Assembly: GCA_949841355.1 (NCBI GenBank) | Contig: CATKZP010000001.1 | Coordinates: 109,682-173,681, forward strand | From: an uncultured Oscillospiraceae bacterium | Lineage (GTDB): Bacteria > Bacillota > Clostridia > Oscillospirales > Oscillospiraceae | Length of the DNA: 64,000 nt | Direction: 5' to 3' | Shown here: one piece after another, positions 53,800 through 62,434 of the stretch | Layout: each line of letters opens with the position of its first letter | How positions within the stretch are numbered: position 1 is the stretch's first letter | Made by a program: the position numbers and the translations under genes | Notes under the pieces: generated by a model | The model's input: the letters and a program-made list of their open reading frames with translations, nothing else | What the model was told of the DNA's origin: nothing | Databases searched by the model: none

Positions 53800-54552
53800 T
53801 TATACCCACAGCCGGAGCAGCACCGCCCCGGCCATGCCCACCAGCATACTGCCCGCGATGGAAAAGCTCTCCAACCAGGCCATGCCCTTTTTCTCCGACA
53901 GGTACAGGCATCCCGCCATGGTAAGCCCGGAAATCCCCGCCACCGCCAGCGGCGACCAGTCGCCGTTGAAGGGGAAGGCCCCGCCGGATACAAACGTGCC
54001 CACATAGCTGCCCAGGTAGGCGCAGATGAGGCCAATGAACATCGCGGTCATGGCCCGGTCACCGAAGCCCGCCCCGGTTCCGCCGCCGGAGCCGCCGCTC
54101 CCCAGCCGCTTGAGGTAACGCTTGCTGAACACCGCGGACAGCACCATCCCCCACATAATGCACGCGCTCATCAGCAGAGCGATGGTGGCGAAGCCCCGGG
54201 GCGTCATCTCCGCCGCGGACAGGGAGGCCATGCCCACCTGCTCCGCCGCGCTCTGGGCCACCTGGGTCTCGTAGTGCAGCGCCCCCACCACGCTCAGCCG
54301 CAGCCAGGGCCACGGCGTGCCCAGGCTGCCCGACAGGGCGATGACGCCCAGCAGAATGCCCACGCTGGGCAGGACGGAGAAGGTGACGCTGGCGGTGATG
54401 ACCCGGCGCATTTTGGTTTTGTCCATGCCCAGGGCGATGCCCGCCCGCCAGGCCCGGACCATGAACACCACGCACACCACCGCCACAAAGGCCACCACAC
54501 CGCCGCAGATGGCGTAGATGGGCGGGCTGTTCAGCTGAGATAAAATGGACAT
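53800..54552 (-). CDS. DUF5058 family membrane protein
   Basis: 250 residues with about six helices; starts MSILSQLNSPPIYAICGGVVAFVAVVCVVFMVRAWRAG and contains a VTASVTFSVLPSVGILLGV segment. The family is often next to a second small membrane protein and an amidase or M20 peptidase, as here. A transport role is probable. Confidence 0.8.
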   Translation of the reverse strand: MSILSQLNSPPIYAICGGVVAFVAVVCVVFMVRAWRAGIALGMDKTKMRRVITASVTFSVLPSVGILLGVIALSGSLGTPWPWLRLSVVGALHYETQVAQSAAEQVGMASLSAAEMTPRGFATIALLMSACIMWGMVLSAVFSKRYLKRLGSGGSGGGTGAGFGDRAMTAMFIGLICAYLGSYVGTFVSGGAFPFNGDWSPLAVAGISGLTMAGCLYLSEKKGMAWLESFSIAGSMLVGMAGAVLLRLWV

Positions 54553-54595
54553 TGGCTCACTCCCTTTTCAACGGTTTACGGCTTTAGCATGGTAC

Positions 54596-54624
54596 AGTAT
54601 ACAGGAAACCGGCGCAGAAAGCAA
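54596..54624 (-). promoter_or_regulatory. Promoter of the DUF5058-M20 operon
   Basis: Minus strand TTGCTT (54619-54624), 17-base spacer, TATACT (54596-54601). Confidence 0.65.
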
Positions 54625-54679
54625 CCGGCCCGCCCCACCCCGGAACATTGTACCGCCCCGGCAAAAATCCCTCCCTCTC

Positions 54680-54708
54680 TTGACACACCCGGGGGGCTGT
54701 GATAATAT
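54680..54708 (+). promoter_or_regulatory. Promoter of the cysE T-box transcript
   Basis: TTGACA (54680-54685), 17-base spacer, TAATAT (54703-54708). Confidence 0.8.
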
Positions 54709-54714
54709 ATTGAA

Positions 54715-54947
54715 CTGGTATGAAAACCAAATAGCGCGATGAACGCGGGAGTAGTCCGGTTCACAGCCGTCAGAGAGGGGCCGTCCAGGCTGAAAGCGGC
54801 CCTCGGTGAGGTTTCGGACGAAATGCGCGCGGGAGCGCGGGGGACCTGGGAGCCCTCCGTCCGGCCACGTCACGGCCTTCGAGTAAAAAACGAGAGTGGA
54901 ACCGCGGTACCGCCGCCTCTCATGCCTTGACCGGGCATGAGATTTTT
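54715..54947 (+). ncRNA. T-box riboswitch, cysteine specific
   Basis: Stem I begins AATAGCGCGATGAACGCGGGAGTAG, has the AGAGAG and GGTGAGG distal loop parts, and the specifier loop GAAATGCGCGC with Cys codon TGC at 54834-54836 opposite GCGCG. The T-box sequence AGAGTGGAACCGCGG lies at 54893-54907 and the terminator CTCATGCC/GGGCATGAG with TTTTTT at 54918-54946. Uncharged tRNA-Cys should allow read-through into cysE and probably cysS. Confidence 0.93.
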
Positions 54948-54971
54948 TGTTTTTAAGGAGGAACTTTTTCC

Positions 54972-55619
54972 ATGACCCGATTGGGCGAGACTCTGCGGGC
55001 CTACCAGGCCCGCGACCCGGCGGCCAGAAGCCGGCTGGAGATTTTCCTGCTCTACCCCGGCGTACACGCCACCCTTTACCACCGGCTGGCCCACTTTTTA
55101 TACCGGCACAAGCTGAAATTCCCCGCCCGGTGCGTCTCCCAGTGGAGCCGGTTCTGGACGGGCATCGAGATCCACCCGGGCGCAAAGATCGGCCGCCGCC
55201 TGGTCATCGACCACGGCATGGGCATCGTCATTGGCGAGACCGCCGAGGTGGGGGACGACTGCCTGATCTACCACGGCGTCACCCTGGGGGGCACCGGCAA
55301 GGACCAGGGCAAGCGCCACCCCACCATCGGCAGCAACGTGCTCATCTCCACGGGGGCCAAGGTGCTGGGCCCCTTCAAGGTGGGGGACAACGCCCGCATC
55401 GCCGCCAATGCGGTGGTCTTGAGCGAGGTGCCCGCCGACGCCACCGCCGTGGGCATCCCGGCCCAGATCGTGAAAATCGCGGGCCGCTCCACCCACTACG
55501 CCGACGAGGTGGACCAGACCAGCGTGAAAAACCCCACGCTGGAGCGGCTGGCCGCCCTGTCGGACCGGGTGGAGGCGCTGGAGAAGCTGCTGGACGGGAA
55601 ATTTGCCGGGCTCCCCTAA
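54972..55619 (+). CDS. cysE: Serine O-acetyltransferase
   Basis: 215 residues, short EpsC-like form. Left-handed beta-helix hexapeptides fill 60-165 (GIEIHPGAKIGRRLVIDHGMGIVIGETAEVGDD), with the HPTIGSNVLI segment. Makes O-acetylserine for cysteine synthesis. Behind the Cys T-box and followed by cysS. Confidence 0.96.
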   Translation: MTRLGETLRAYQARDPAARSRLEIFLLYPGVHATLYHRLAHFLYRHKLKFPARCVSQWSRFWTGIEIHPGAKIGRRLVIDHGMGIVIGETAEVGDDCLIYHGVTLGGTGKDQGKRHPTIGSNVLISTGAKVLGPFKVGDNARIAANAVVLSEVPADATAVGIPAQIVKIAGRSTHYADEVDQTSVKNPTLERLAALSDRVEALEKLLDGKFAGLP

Positions 55620-55736
55620 GCCTTCCCCCCTGCGGGGGCGGTCAAAGGCGGCGCCCGGCACGACAGCACCGTACCCTCATCTGTCATTTGCTTCGCAAAC
55701 GACACCTTCCCCCTGAGAGGGGGAAGGCTGTACGAA
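55620..55736. repeat. Palindromic intergenic repeat between cysE and cysS
   Basis: Inverted ends AAGCCTTCCCCC at 55618 and GGGGGAAGGCT at 55719-55729, with GTACCCTCATCTGTCA-TTTGCTTCGCAAA-CGACACCTTCC between. The central CCCTCATCTGTCA...CACCTTCC part recurs inverted at about 15482-15526. Confidence 0.75.
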
Positions 55737-55761
55737 TAGTTTGAACGGAGGATAAAATACC

Positions 55762-57240
55762 ATGTATCTTTACAATTCCGCCACCCACAAAAAAGAGCTC
55801 TTCCAAACCCACACCCCCGGCCGGGTGGAGATGTATACCTGCGGCCCCACCGTCTACCACTTCGCCCACATCGGCAACCTGCGCTCCTACATCATGGAGG
55901 ACGTGCTGGAAAAATTCCTGCGCTACGAGGGCTATGAGGTAAACCGGGTCATGAACATCACCGACGTGGGCCATCTGGCCTCCGACGCGGACACCGGCGA
56001 GGACAAAATGCTCAAGGGCGCCAAGCGGGAGAACAAGTCGGTCATGGACATCGCCAAGTTTTACACCGACGCCTTTTTCGACGACTGCGCGGCGCTGAAC
56101 ATCAAAACCCCCGAGGTGGTCCAGCCCGCCACCGGACTCATCGACGAGTTCATCCGGGTGGTGTCCGGCCTCCTTGATAAGGGGTACGCCTACGAGGCCG
56201 GGGGGAACGTGTATTTCGACACCTCCAAGCTGGACCATTATTACGTGTTCAACGACCACGACGAGGAGGACCTGGCGGTGGGCGTCCGGGAGGGCGTGGA
56301 GGAGGACGCCAACAAGCGCGGCAAAAACGACTTCGTCCTCTGGTTCACCAAGTCCAAGTTCGAGGACCAGGCCCTGAAATGGGACTCCCCCTGGGGGGTG
56401 GGCTATCCCGGCTGGCATATCGAGTGCTCCTGCATCTCCATGAAGTTCAACGGCGAATATCTGGACCTGCACTGCGGCGGGGTGGACAACGCCTTCCCCC
56501 ACCACACCAACGAGATCGCTCAGTCGGAGGCGTATCTGGGCCATCCCTGGTGCCGGCAGTGGTTCCACGTCCACCACCTGAACACCAACAGCGGCAAGAT
56601 GTCCAAGTCCAAGGGGGAGTTCCTCACCGTCTCCCTGCTGAAGGACTGGGGCTACGATCCCCTGGCCTACCGCTTCTTCTGCCTTCAGAGCCACTACCGC
56701 AAGGGGCTGGTGTTCTCCCGCGAGAATCTGGACAACGCCGCGGGGGCCTACAAAAAGCTCATCCGCCGCATCGCCGCCCTGAACCCGGACCAGGGCGCGG
56801 CGGACCCCGCCGTGGTCCGGCAGTACCGGGAGCGGTTCCTGGAGCTGGTGGGCAACGACCTGAACACCTCCATGGGCATCACCTGCCTGTACGACGTCCT
56901 CAAGGCCCCGGCGGACGACGCCTCCAAGCTGGCGGTGCTGGACGATTTCGACCGGGTGCTCTCCCTGTCCCTGCTGGAGCAGGCGGCGGCGGAGCGCCAA
57001 AAGCTGGCGGTGGTCCAGCCCGCCCCCTCCGGCATCGGCCTGGGGTCCCGGGTGGAGGGGGAGTACCTGGTCCGGCACAAGGGGGAGCCCGACCCCGAGA
57101 TCAGCGCGCTGGTCCTCCAGCGCGCCCACGCCAAGCAGGCCAAGAACTTTGCCGAGGCCGACCGCATCCGGGACGAGCTGAAGGCCCGGGGCATTGAGAT
57201 CACCGACCGGCCCGGCGAGTCGGTGTGGGAACGGATCTGA
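55762..57240 (+). CDS. cysS: Cysteinyl-tRNA synthetase
   Basis: 492 residues with class I signatures TCGPTVYHFAHIGNLR (HIGH) and KMSKSKGE (KMSKS), the zinc ligands around GWHIECSCIS, and the C-terminal anticodon-binding helices. Shares the upstream T-box signal with cysE if the repeat between them does not terminate. Confidence 0.98.
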   Translation: MYLYNSATHKKELFQTHTPGRVEMYTCGPTVYHFAHIGNLRSYIMEDVLEKFLRYEGYEVNRVMNITDVGHLASDADTGEDKMLKGAKRENKSVMDIAKFYTDAFFDDCAALNIKTPEVVQPATGLIDEFIRVVSGLLDKGYAYEAGGNVYFDTSKLDHYYVFNDHDEEDLAVGVREGVEEDANKRGKNDFVLWFTKSKFEDQALKWDSPWGVGYPGWHIECSCISMKFNGEYLDLHCGGVDNAFPHHTNEIAQSEAYLGHPWCRQWFHVHHLNTNSGKMSKSKGEFLTVSLLKDWGYDPLAYRFFCLQSHYRKGLVFSRENLDNAAGAYKKLIRRIAALNPDQGAADPAVVRQYRERFLELVGNDLNTSMGITCLYDVLKAPADDASKLAVLDDFDRVLSLSLLEQAAAERQKLAVVQPAPSGIGLGSRVEGEYLVRHKGEPDPEISALVLQRAHAKQAKNFAEADRIRDELKARGIEITDRPGESVWERI

Positions 57241-57246
57241 CCCTCG

Positions 57247-57284
57247 AAGGGCGCGGACACCTGCTGCGGTGTCCGCGCCCTTTC
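57247..57284 (+). terminator. Terminator of cysS
   Basis: 14-bp stem AAGGGCGCGGACAC/GTGTCCGCGCCCTT. Confidence 0.85.
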
Positions 57285-57340
57285 CCATGCGCCGCCCGGA
57301 GTTCCCGCCGGAACATTTGCGCGTTCCGGCGCAAAAGCTC

Positions 57341-57395
57341 TTGACACGGGAAGTCTATGGTGGTAGACTGTTGTTGCAGTCGATAATCATAGACT
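57341..57395 (+). promoter_or_regulatory. Promoter and twin operators of the second blaI-M56 operon
   Basis: TTGACA (57341-57346), 17-base spacer, TAGACT (57364-57369). The 18-bp inverted repeat AGTCTATGGTGGTAGACT (57352-57369) includes the -10, and a second copy AGTCGATAATCATAGACT (57378-57395) follows 8 bp later. Both share AGTC..AT......GACT. They differ from the dyads of the first blaI operon. Confidence 0.8.
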
Positions 57396-57409
57396 TATAG
57401 GAGGCGTCC

Positions 57410-57784
57410 ATGAAAAATCTGAGATTAGCCGAAGGCGAATACCGCTTTGCCCGCATCGTGTGGGAAAACGAACCCCTGCCCTCCGGCAAACTGGTGGAGC
57501 TGGCGCTGAAGGAGATGGGCTGGAAGAAATCCACCACCTACACGGTGCTGAAAAAGCTGGTGGACCGGGGCATTTTGCGCAACGAAAACGCGGTGGTCAC
57601 CTCCGTGGTCCCCCGGGAGGCGGTGCTGCGGGAGGAGAGCCGGGCGGTGGTGGAGCGCAGCTTTGACGGCTCGCTGCCCTCCTTCCTGGCCCACTTCATG
57701 GGGGGCAGAACCATCACCGATGAGGAGGCCGACCAGCTCAAGGCCGTCATCGACCGCTTCCGGGAGGGGGAGCGCCATGGCTGA
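57410..57784 (+). CDS. BlaI/MecI-family transcriptional repressor (second copy)
   Basis: 124 residues: winged helix (LRLAEGEYRFARIVWENEPLPSGKLVELALKEMGWKKSTTYTVLKKLVDRGIL) and C-terminal dimer region (SFLAHFMGGRTITDEEADQLKAVID). Shorter and quite different from the copy at 3051-3452. GGAGG lies before the ATG. It overlaps the M56 start by 8 bases, so they are coupled. Twin operators sit over its promoter. Confidence 0.93.
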   Translation: MKNLRLAEGEYRFARIVWENEPLPSGKLVELALKEMGWKKSTTYTVLKKLVDRGILRNENAVVTSVVPREAVLREESRAVVERSFDGSLPSFLAHFMGGRTITDEEADQLKAVIDRFREGERHG

Positions 57785-60782
57785 CCTGCCGGGCGTCCTG
57801 TCCCAAGTCCTGCTCCCCCTGGGAGAGATGAGCCTCACCGCGGCCTACGCCGCGGCGGTGGTGGCGGCGCTGCGGTTTCTTCTGCGCAGGCGCGCGCCCA
57901 AGCAGGTGCTGGCCCTGCTGTGGCTGGTGGTGTTCGCCCGGCTCCTGCTCCCCCTCTCGCTGGAGAGCCCCGTCTCCATCGTCCCGGACGCCCTGCCCCG
58001 GCAGGAGCACGTCCTCCCCGAGGCGCAGCTTCCGCCGGACCTTCCCCCCGTCCCGGCCCTCACCGCCGCCCCGGTCCAGCCCTCCGCCCCCGCCCTGGAG
58101 GACGGCGCGTGGCCCCTTCCGGCGGTCCAGGACGATCCGCTCACCAGCGCCAATCCCGTCCCCGCCATCACCGCCCCGGGCGGCACGGTCCCCGCCGCTC
58201 CCCTGCCGGAGGCCCCGGCCCCCTTCCCCTGGGAAGCCGTCCTGGCGTGCGTGTGGCTGGCGGGCGCGCTGGTCATGGGCGGGAGCGGCCTTGCGTCCTA
58301 TCTGCGGCTGCGCCGGCGGCTGTACGACGCCATCCGCGCCCCCGACGGCGCCTGGGAGCACCCCAGCGTGGCCTCCCCCTTCATCCTGGGGGTATTCCGG
58401 CCCAAAATCTACCTCCCCGCCGGGCTGGGCGGCCAGCCCCGGCAGTTCATCCTGTGCCATGAGCGCGCCCACCTGCGGCGGCTGGACCACATCGTCAAGC
58501 CGGTGTGCTGGGCGGCGCTGGCCATCCACTGGTTCAATCCGGCGGTGTGGGCGGCCTACCTGCTCATGAGCCGGGACATCGAGTCCGCCTGTGACGAGGC
58601 GGTCATCCGCCAGCTGGGACCGGAGGTAAAGGCGGACTACTCCGCCACCCTGCTGTCCCTGGCCACCGGGGGGCGCATACCCGCCCCCTGCCCCCTGTCC
58701 TTTGACGAGGGGAACGCCAAGGGCCGCATCCACAACGTACTGCGCTACCAGCGCCCCGCCCTGTGGATCGTGGTGGTCAGCGTGGTCATGGCGGTGATGA
58801 CGGCGGTGTGCCTGCTCACCGACCCGGTGTCCGCCAAGGCCCCGGAGGACGAGCCCGTCCCCAGCGCCGCCGTGTCCCAGCCCTCGGAAAGCCCCCTGCC
58901 CACCCCCTCGCCCGAGCCAACCCCCGCCCCGGCGGAGCCGTCCCCGGTGCTGGAGGACTGGATGCTGGAGGTGCTGCGGGGTGAGCGGACCTTCCGCCGC
59001 ACCTACGGCGACGGCGGGGAGTTCACCATCCATCAGCTGCGCTCCTTCTTCTACGGGGACCCCAGCGAGGTTCAGATCACAATGGAGGCAGGCCCTATCA
59101 CCATAATGGACCTGGATCAGGATGGGGAAAACGAGCTGGTGGTCATCCCCGAGCCTCTGTATAACATCGTGGGCTACCTCATCCTCCGCCAACAGGGGGA
59201 CGAGATCGCCGCCTACGCCCCTGGCTGGCGCTCCATTGGCGATCTCAAGGCGGACGGCACCTTTCATTGGAGCAGCAGCGCCTTTGAGTGGGGCACCGGC
59301 CGCGCCCGGTTTGACGGGGGCGAGTTCGCCGTGGAAGAGATCTCCTGGTGCAAAGATGGTTTGAACCACGGCGTGGCCGACCCGCGCTTCTATGCGGACG
59401 GCGTCCGGGTCTCCCAGGAGGAATTCGAGGCCGCTCAGGAGGCCCAGGACGCCAAGCCCGAGCCGGTGTGGTACCGCTGGTACGAGGACACCGGCCTCCA
59501 GCGGGCGGTGGACGTGATCCAGGACCAGTCCACCTACACCCCCCGGATGCTGGGGGACGGGATGCGCGCCCTGTACCGCCAGGCCAGCTACCTCTACTCC
59601 CACCTGTTCGGGGAGAGCACCGCGGAAATCTGTGAGATGAAATCCACATCCGAATGGTCCTCCGGCCTCTACGACCCCGCGGCCACCGTGGAGCGGGACG
59701 GCCTGACCTATGTCCGCGCCACGGGGCAGTTCGCCCGGTGGGACGACCTGATGGCGGCGGTGGACGGTCTGTTCACCCGGGACTTCTGGAACTCCTGCAA
59801 CCAGTGGGACGGCCATGCGCTGTTCCTCAACGTGGACGGGGACACCTATTTCCTCCCCGCCTCCCGGCCCAAGGGGGACTATTATGGCACCAAGACGGCC
59901 CCCTTCACCCTGGTGGCGCAGAGCGAAAACGCCGTGGAACTCATCTTGACCAACCGGTACTGGCGCCCCCAAGGCGAGGACGAGGTGGCGCTTGGCCAGC
60001 GGTTGGCCCGGGACTGTGACTACACGGTGGACTACCCCATCCGGTACGTGAACACGGCGGACGGCTGGCGGCTGGACGAATTCCACTACGGCCGGACGGA
60101 CCAGCGGGAGTACGTTCTGGGCTACATCCTCTGGGAGACCGAGCCCCGCGCCGCCCTCAACGGCGAGATGGACGCGGCCACCCTGCGTCAGCTGGGAACC
60201 CAAACCCTGCTGGACTGGGGCGGGACCACCTACCAGATTGAATCCGACGTGAACGCCGCCACCTTCACCGGGCGCATGTACGTGCTGGACGTGGACGGGG
60301 ACGGCCAGACCGAGGCCTCCCTGGTCTATCTGGACGGGGGCGACCCCATCATCGCCGTGTATGAGCGCACCGAAACCGGCCTCCAACGACGCACCTTCCA
60401 CACCGCCCAGCTGGCGCGGTCCTTCAACGACTACGCCCAGGTGGAGCGCAACGACCGGGGCGGCATCACCATCACCCACAGCGCCCCCCGGGAGATCACC
60501 ACCATCGAGCTGTCCGCCCAGGTCTTTGAGGGCCATGAGTGGCTGAGGGAGGGGGAGCTGCGGGCCGTGATGGACCCCGAGTACCTCTACGTGGGCCTGG
60601 ATTCGGAGAGCCCGCTCACCCCGCCCTTCGGCATCGGCACCTTTATCTCGCTGACCGACAGCGTGGGGAACGCCGTCTACGTGGCCTCCGCCGGCTTCCA
60701 GGTGGAATACAATGGCAGCTCCCTCTACACCGGCAGGCTGTGGACAGACCCCTACAGCGAGTTCGCCGTCCCCGCCTCCTGA
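57777..60782 (+). CDS. M56-family antirepressor metalloprotease with large outer domain (second copy)
   Basis: 1001 residues starting MADLPGVLSQVLLPLGEM. Four membrane helices (about 20-38, 43-61, 151-174, 329-347), a Pro/Ala-rich loop (70-150), HERAH zinc-protease motif at 228-232 and the SACDEAV segment near 270. After residue 350 comes a Pro/Ser linker and about 620 outer residues without a recognised penicillin-binding domain. They contain two calcium-loop-like stretches, DLDQDGENE and DVDGDGQTE. It probably senses an unknown outer signal and relieves BlaI repression by proteolysis. Ends at a strong terminator. Confidence 0.9.
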   Translation: MADLPGVLSQVLLPLGEMSLTAAYAAAVVAALRFLLRRRAPKQVLALLWLVVFARLLLPLSLESPVSIVPDALPRQEHVLPEAQLPPDLPPVPALTAAPVQPSAPALEDGAWPLPAVQDDPLTSANPVPAITAPGGTVPAAPLPEAPAPFPWEAVLACVWLAGALVMGGSGLASYLRLRRRLYDAIRAPDGAWEHPSVASPFILGVFRPKIYLPAGLGGQPRQFILCHERAHLRRLDHIVKPVCWAALAIHWFNPAVWAAYLLMSRDIESACDEAVIRQLGPEVKADYSATLLSLATGGRIPAPCPLSFDEGNAKGRIHNVLRYQRPALWIVVVSVVMAVMTAVCLLTDPVSAKAPEDEPVPSAAVSQPSESPLPTPSPEPTPAPAEPSPVLEDWMLEVLRGERTFRRTYGDGGEFTIHQLRSFFYGDPSEVQITMEAGPITIMDLDQDGENELVVIPEPLYNIVGYLILRQQGDEIAAYAPGWRSIGDLKADGTFHWSSSAFEWGTGRARFDGGEFAVEEISWCKDGLNHGVADPRFYADGVRVSQEEFEAAQEAQDAKPEPVWYRWYEDTGLQRAVDVIQDQSTYTPRMLGDGMRALYRQASYLYSHLFGESTAEICEMKSTSEWSSGLYDPAATVERDGLTYVRATGQFARWDDLMAAVDGLFTRDFWNSCNQWDGHALFLNVDGDTYFLPASRPKGDYYGTKTAPFTLVAQSENAVELILTNRYWRPQGEDEVALGQRLARDCDYTVDYPIRYVNTADGWRLDEFHYGRTDQREYVLGYILWETEPRAALNGEMDAATLRQLGTQTLLDWGGTTYQIESDVNAATFTGRMYVLDVDGDGQTEASLVYLDGGDPIIAVYERTETGLQRRTFHTAQLARSFNDYAQVERNDRGGITITHSAPREITTIELSAQVFEGHEWLREGELRAVMDPEYLYVGLDSESPLTPPFGIGTFISLTDSVGNAVYVASAGFQVEYNGSSLYTGRLWTDPYSEFAVPAS

Positions 60783-60785
60783 CGC

Positions 60786-60824
60786 AAAGCCTCCCCGCCT
60801 GGTGTTCCAGGCGGGGAGGCTTTT
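60786..60824. terminator. Bidirectional terminator between M56 gene and citrate synthase
   Basis: Perfect 17-bp stem AAAGCCTCCCCGCCTGG/CCAGGCGGGGAGGCTTT, TGTT loop and T-run. Confidence 0.92.
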
Positions 60825-60825
60825 G

Positions 60826-60841
60826 CGTTTCACGTGAAACA
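60826..60841. promoter_or_regulatory. parS-like ParB/Spo0J binding site
   Basis: CGTTTCACGTGAAACA matches the conserved 16-bp parS sequence TGTTTCACGTGAAACA at 15 of 16 positions; the inner 14 bases are a perfect palindrome. It lies between convergent genes, just outside a terminator. Sites like this mark the origin-proximal part of bacterial chromosomes. Confidence 0.8.
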
Positions 60842-60846
60842 TTCGT

Positions 60847-62265
60847 TTAAATCTCGCCCCGCTCCTCCAGCGGCACGAAGGAGCGCTTGGGCATAACCGC
60901 CTTGTAGGCCGGGCGGATGATGCGGCCGTAGGGGTTATAGACCTCCTCCACCCGGTGGGCGCACCAGCCCACAATGCGGGCGATGGCGAACAGCGGGGTA
61001 TACAGCTCCGGGGGAATGTCCATCATCTTGTAGACCAGCCCCGAGTACATGTCCACATTGGCGCACATGGCCTTGTCCTGGCCGGTGACGGCGTGGAACA
61101 GGCCGGGGGTGAGGCGCTCCACCCGCTCGAACAGCTCGAACTCGTCCAGCATCCCCTTGTCCTCCGCCATCTTCTTGGCGAAGCGCTTCAGGATCACCGC
61201 CCGGGGGTCGGACACCGTGTAGATGGCGTGGCCCATGCCGTAAATCAGCCCCGAGCCGTCCCCCGCCTCCTTCTTTAGAATCTTGGTGAGGTAGTCGGAC
61301 ACCTCTCCATCGTCCTTCCAGTCCTTCACGTTGGCCTCGATCTCGTCGAACATGGCCATGACCCGCATGTTGGCGCCGCCGTGCTTGGGGCCCTTCAGGG
61401 AGCCTACCGCCGCGGCGATGGCGGAGTAGATGTCCGTCCCCGAGGAGGACAGCACCCGGCAGGCAAAGGCCGAGTTGTTGCCGCCGCCGTGCTCCATGTG
61501 CAGCACCAGGCACAGGTCCAGCAGATGGGCCTCCTCCTCGGTGAACTGGTTGTTGTGGCGCACCGAGTAGAGGAAATTCTCCGCCACCGACAGCTCCGGC
61601 TGGGACCGGTGGAGGTAGAGGGAGTCCCGGTCAAAATAGTGCTTCTTGGCGGCGAAGGCGTGGGCCACGATCACCGGGAACCGGGCGACCAGCCGCAGGG
61701 CCTGAACCATCTCAATGGGCAGGGTGTTGTTGTCCGGGTCCGGGTCGTAGGAGTACAGCGCCAGCACCGAGCGGGCCAGCTTGTTCATGATGTCGTGGCT
61801 GGGCGCGGTGAGGATCATGTCCTCGGTGAAGTTGGGGGGCAGCTCCCGGAAGAAGGCCAGAGTGTTCTGGAACTGGGCCAGCTCCTCCCGGGTGGGCAGG
61901 CCGCCGAACATCAGCAGGTACGCCGTCTCCTCAAACCCGAAGCGGCCCGCGCTGGTGAAGCCGTCGATAAGCTCTTCCACATTGATGCCCCGGTAATAAA
62001 GCCGGCCGGGGGCGGGGACCTTCTCGCCGTCCTCCATGATGTAGCCCTTCACGTTGCCGATGAGGGTGACGCCGGCCATCACGCCGGTGCCGTCCTTATT
62101 GCGCAGGCCCCGCTTTACGTCGTATTTCTCATAATACTGGGGGGATATCTGGGTATATCTCTCGAATTCCCCGCATATCCCTTGTATGAAGTCCACCGAG
62201 GTATTGTACTGCTCCACGGCCTTCCTGCGCGCCTCGATCAGGTTGTCGATGATGTTCATATTCAA
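60847..62265 (-). CDS. Citrate synthase
   Basis: From a TTG at 62265 with GGAGG nine bases upstream the product is 472 residues; an ATG two codons later is less well spaced. Family marks: LVLHMEHGGGNNSAF (catalytic His), GSLKGPKHGGANMRVM (second His), YGMGHAIYTVSDPRA and a C-terminal Arg region. Condenses oxaloacetate and acetyl-CoA; the longer N-terminus is typical of the Firmicutes citrate/2-methylcitrate group. No aconitase or isocitrate dehydrogenase gene is adjacent. Confidence 0.93.
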   Translation of the reverse strand: MNMNIIDNLIEARRKAVEQYNTSVDFIQGICGEFERYTQISPQYYEKYDVKRGLRNKDGTGVMAGVTLIGNVKGYIMEDGEKVPAPGRLYYRGINVEELIDGFTSAGRFGFEETAYLLMFGGLPTREELAQFQNTLAFFRELPPNFTEDMILTAPSHDIMNKLARSVLALYSYDPDPDNNTLPIEMVQALRLVARFPVIVAHAFAAKKHYFDRDSLYLHRSQPELSVAENFLYSVRHNNQFTEEEAHLLDLCLVLHMEHGGGNNSAFACRVLSSSGTDIYSAIAAAVGSLKGPKHGGANMRVMAMFDEIEANVKDWKDDGEVSDYLTKILKKEAGDGSGLIYGMGHAIYTVSDPRAVILKRFAKKMAEDKGMLDEFELFERVERLTPGLFHAVTGQDKAMCANVDMYSGLVYKMMDIPPELYTPLFAIARIVGWCAHRVEEVYNPYGRIIRPAYKAVMPKRSFVPLEERGEI

Positions 62266-62321
62266 CTTGCCCCGCCTCCTTTGGGTGTCCGCACGTGCCT
62301 CTTCCAATGACTGTAAAGACC

Positions 62322-62350
62322 ATTATAACGCAATTTTCCTTTTCCGTCAA
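62322..62350 (-). promoter_or_regulatory. Promoter of citrate synthase
   Basis: Minus strand TTGACG (62345-62350), 17-base spacer, TATAAT (62322-62327). Confidence 0.85.
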
Positions 62351-62434
62351 TGCATTTTTATTTTGCTCCACCCTTGATAACTCAGAGCTTTCCCCATTTA
62401 CCCGTTTGAATTTTGAATAATCGAGGTGTTTGAC

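Noticed and set aside
55684..57288. 534-codon minus-strand frame opposite cysS
   Set aside because: Antisense to a synthetase with HIGH and KMSKS motifs; composition typical of a shadow frame.
57747..60974. 1075-codon minus-strand frame opposite the second M56 gene
   Set aside because: The plus strand has promoter, operators, ribosome site and HERAH motif; the minus frame is His/Gly/Val-rich noise crossing a terminator and the parS-like site.
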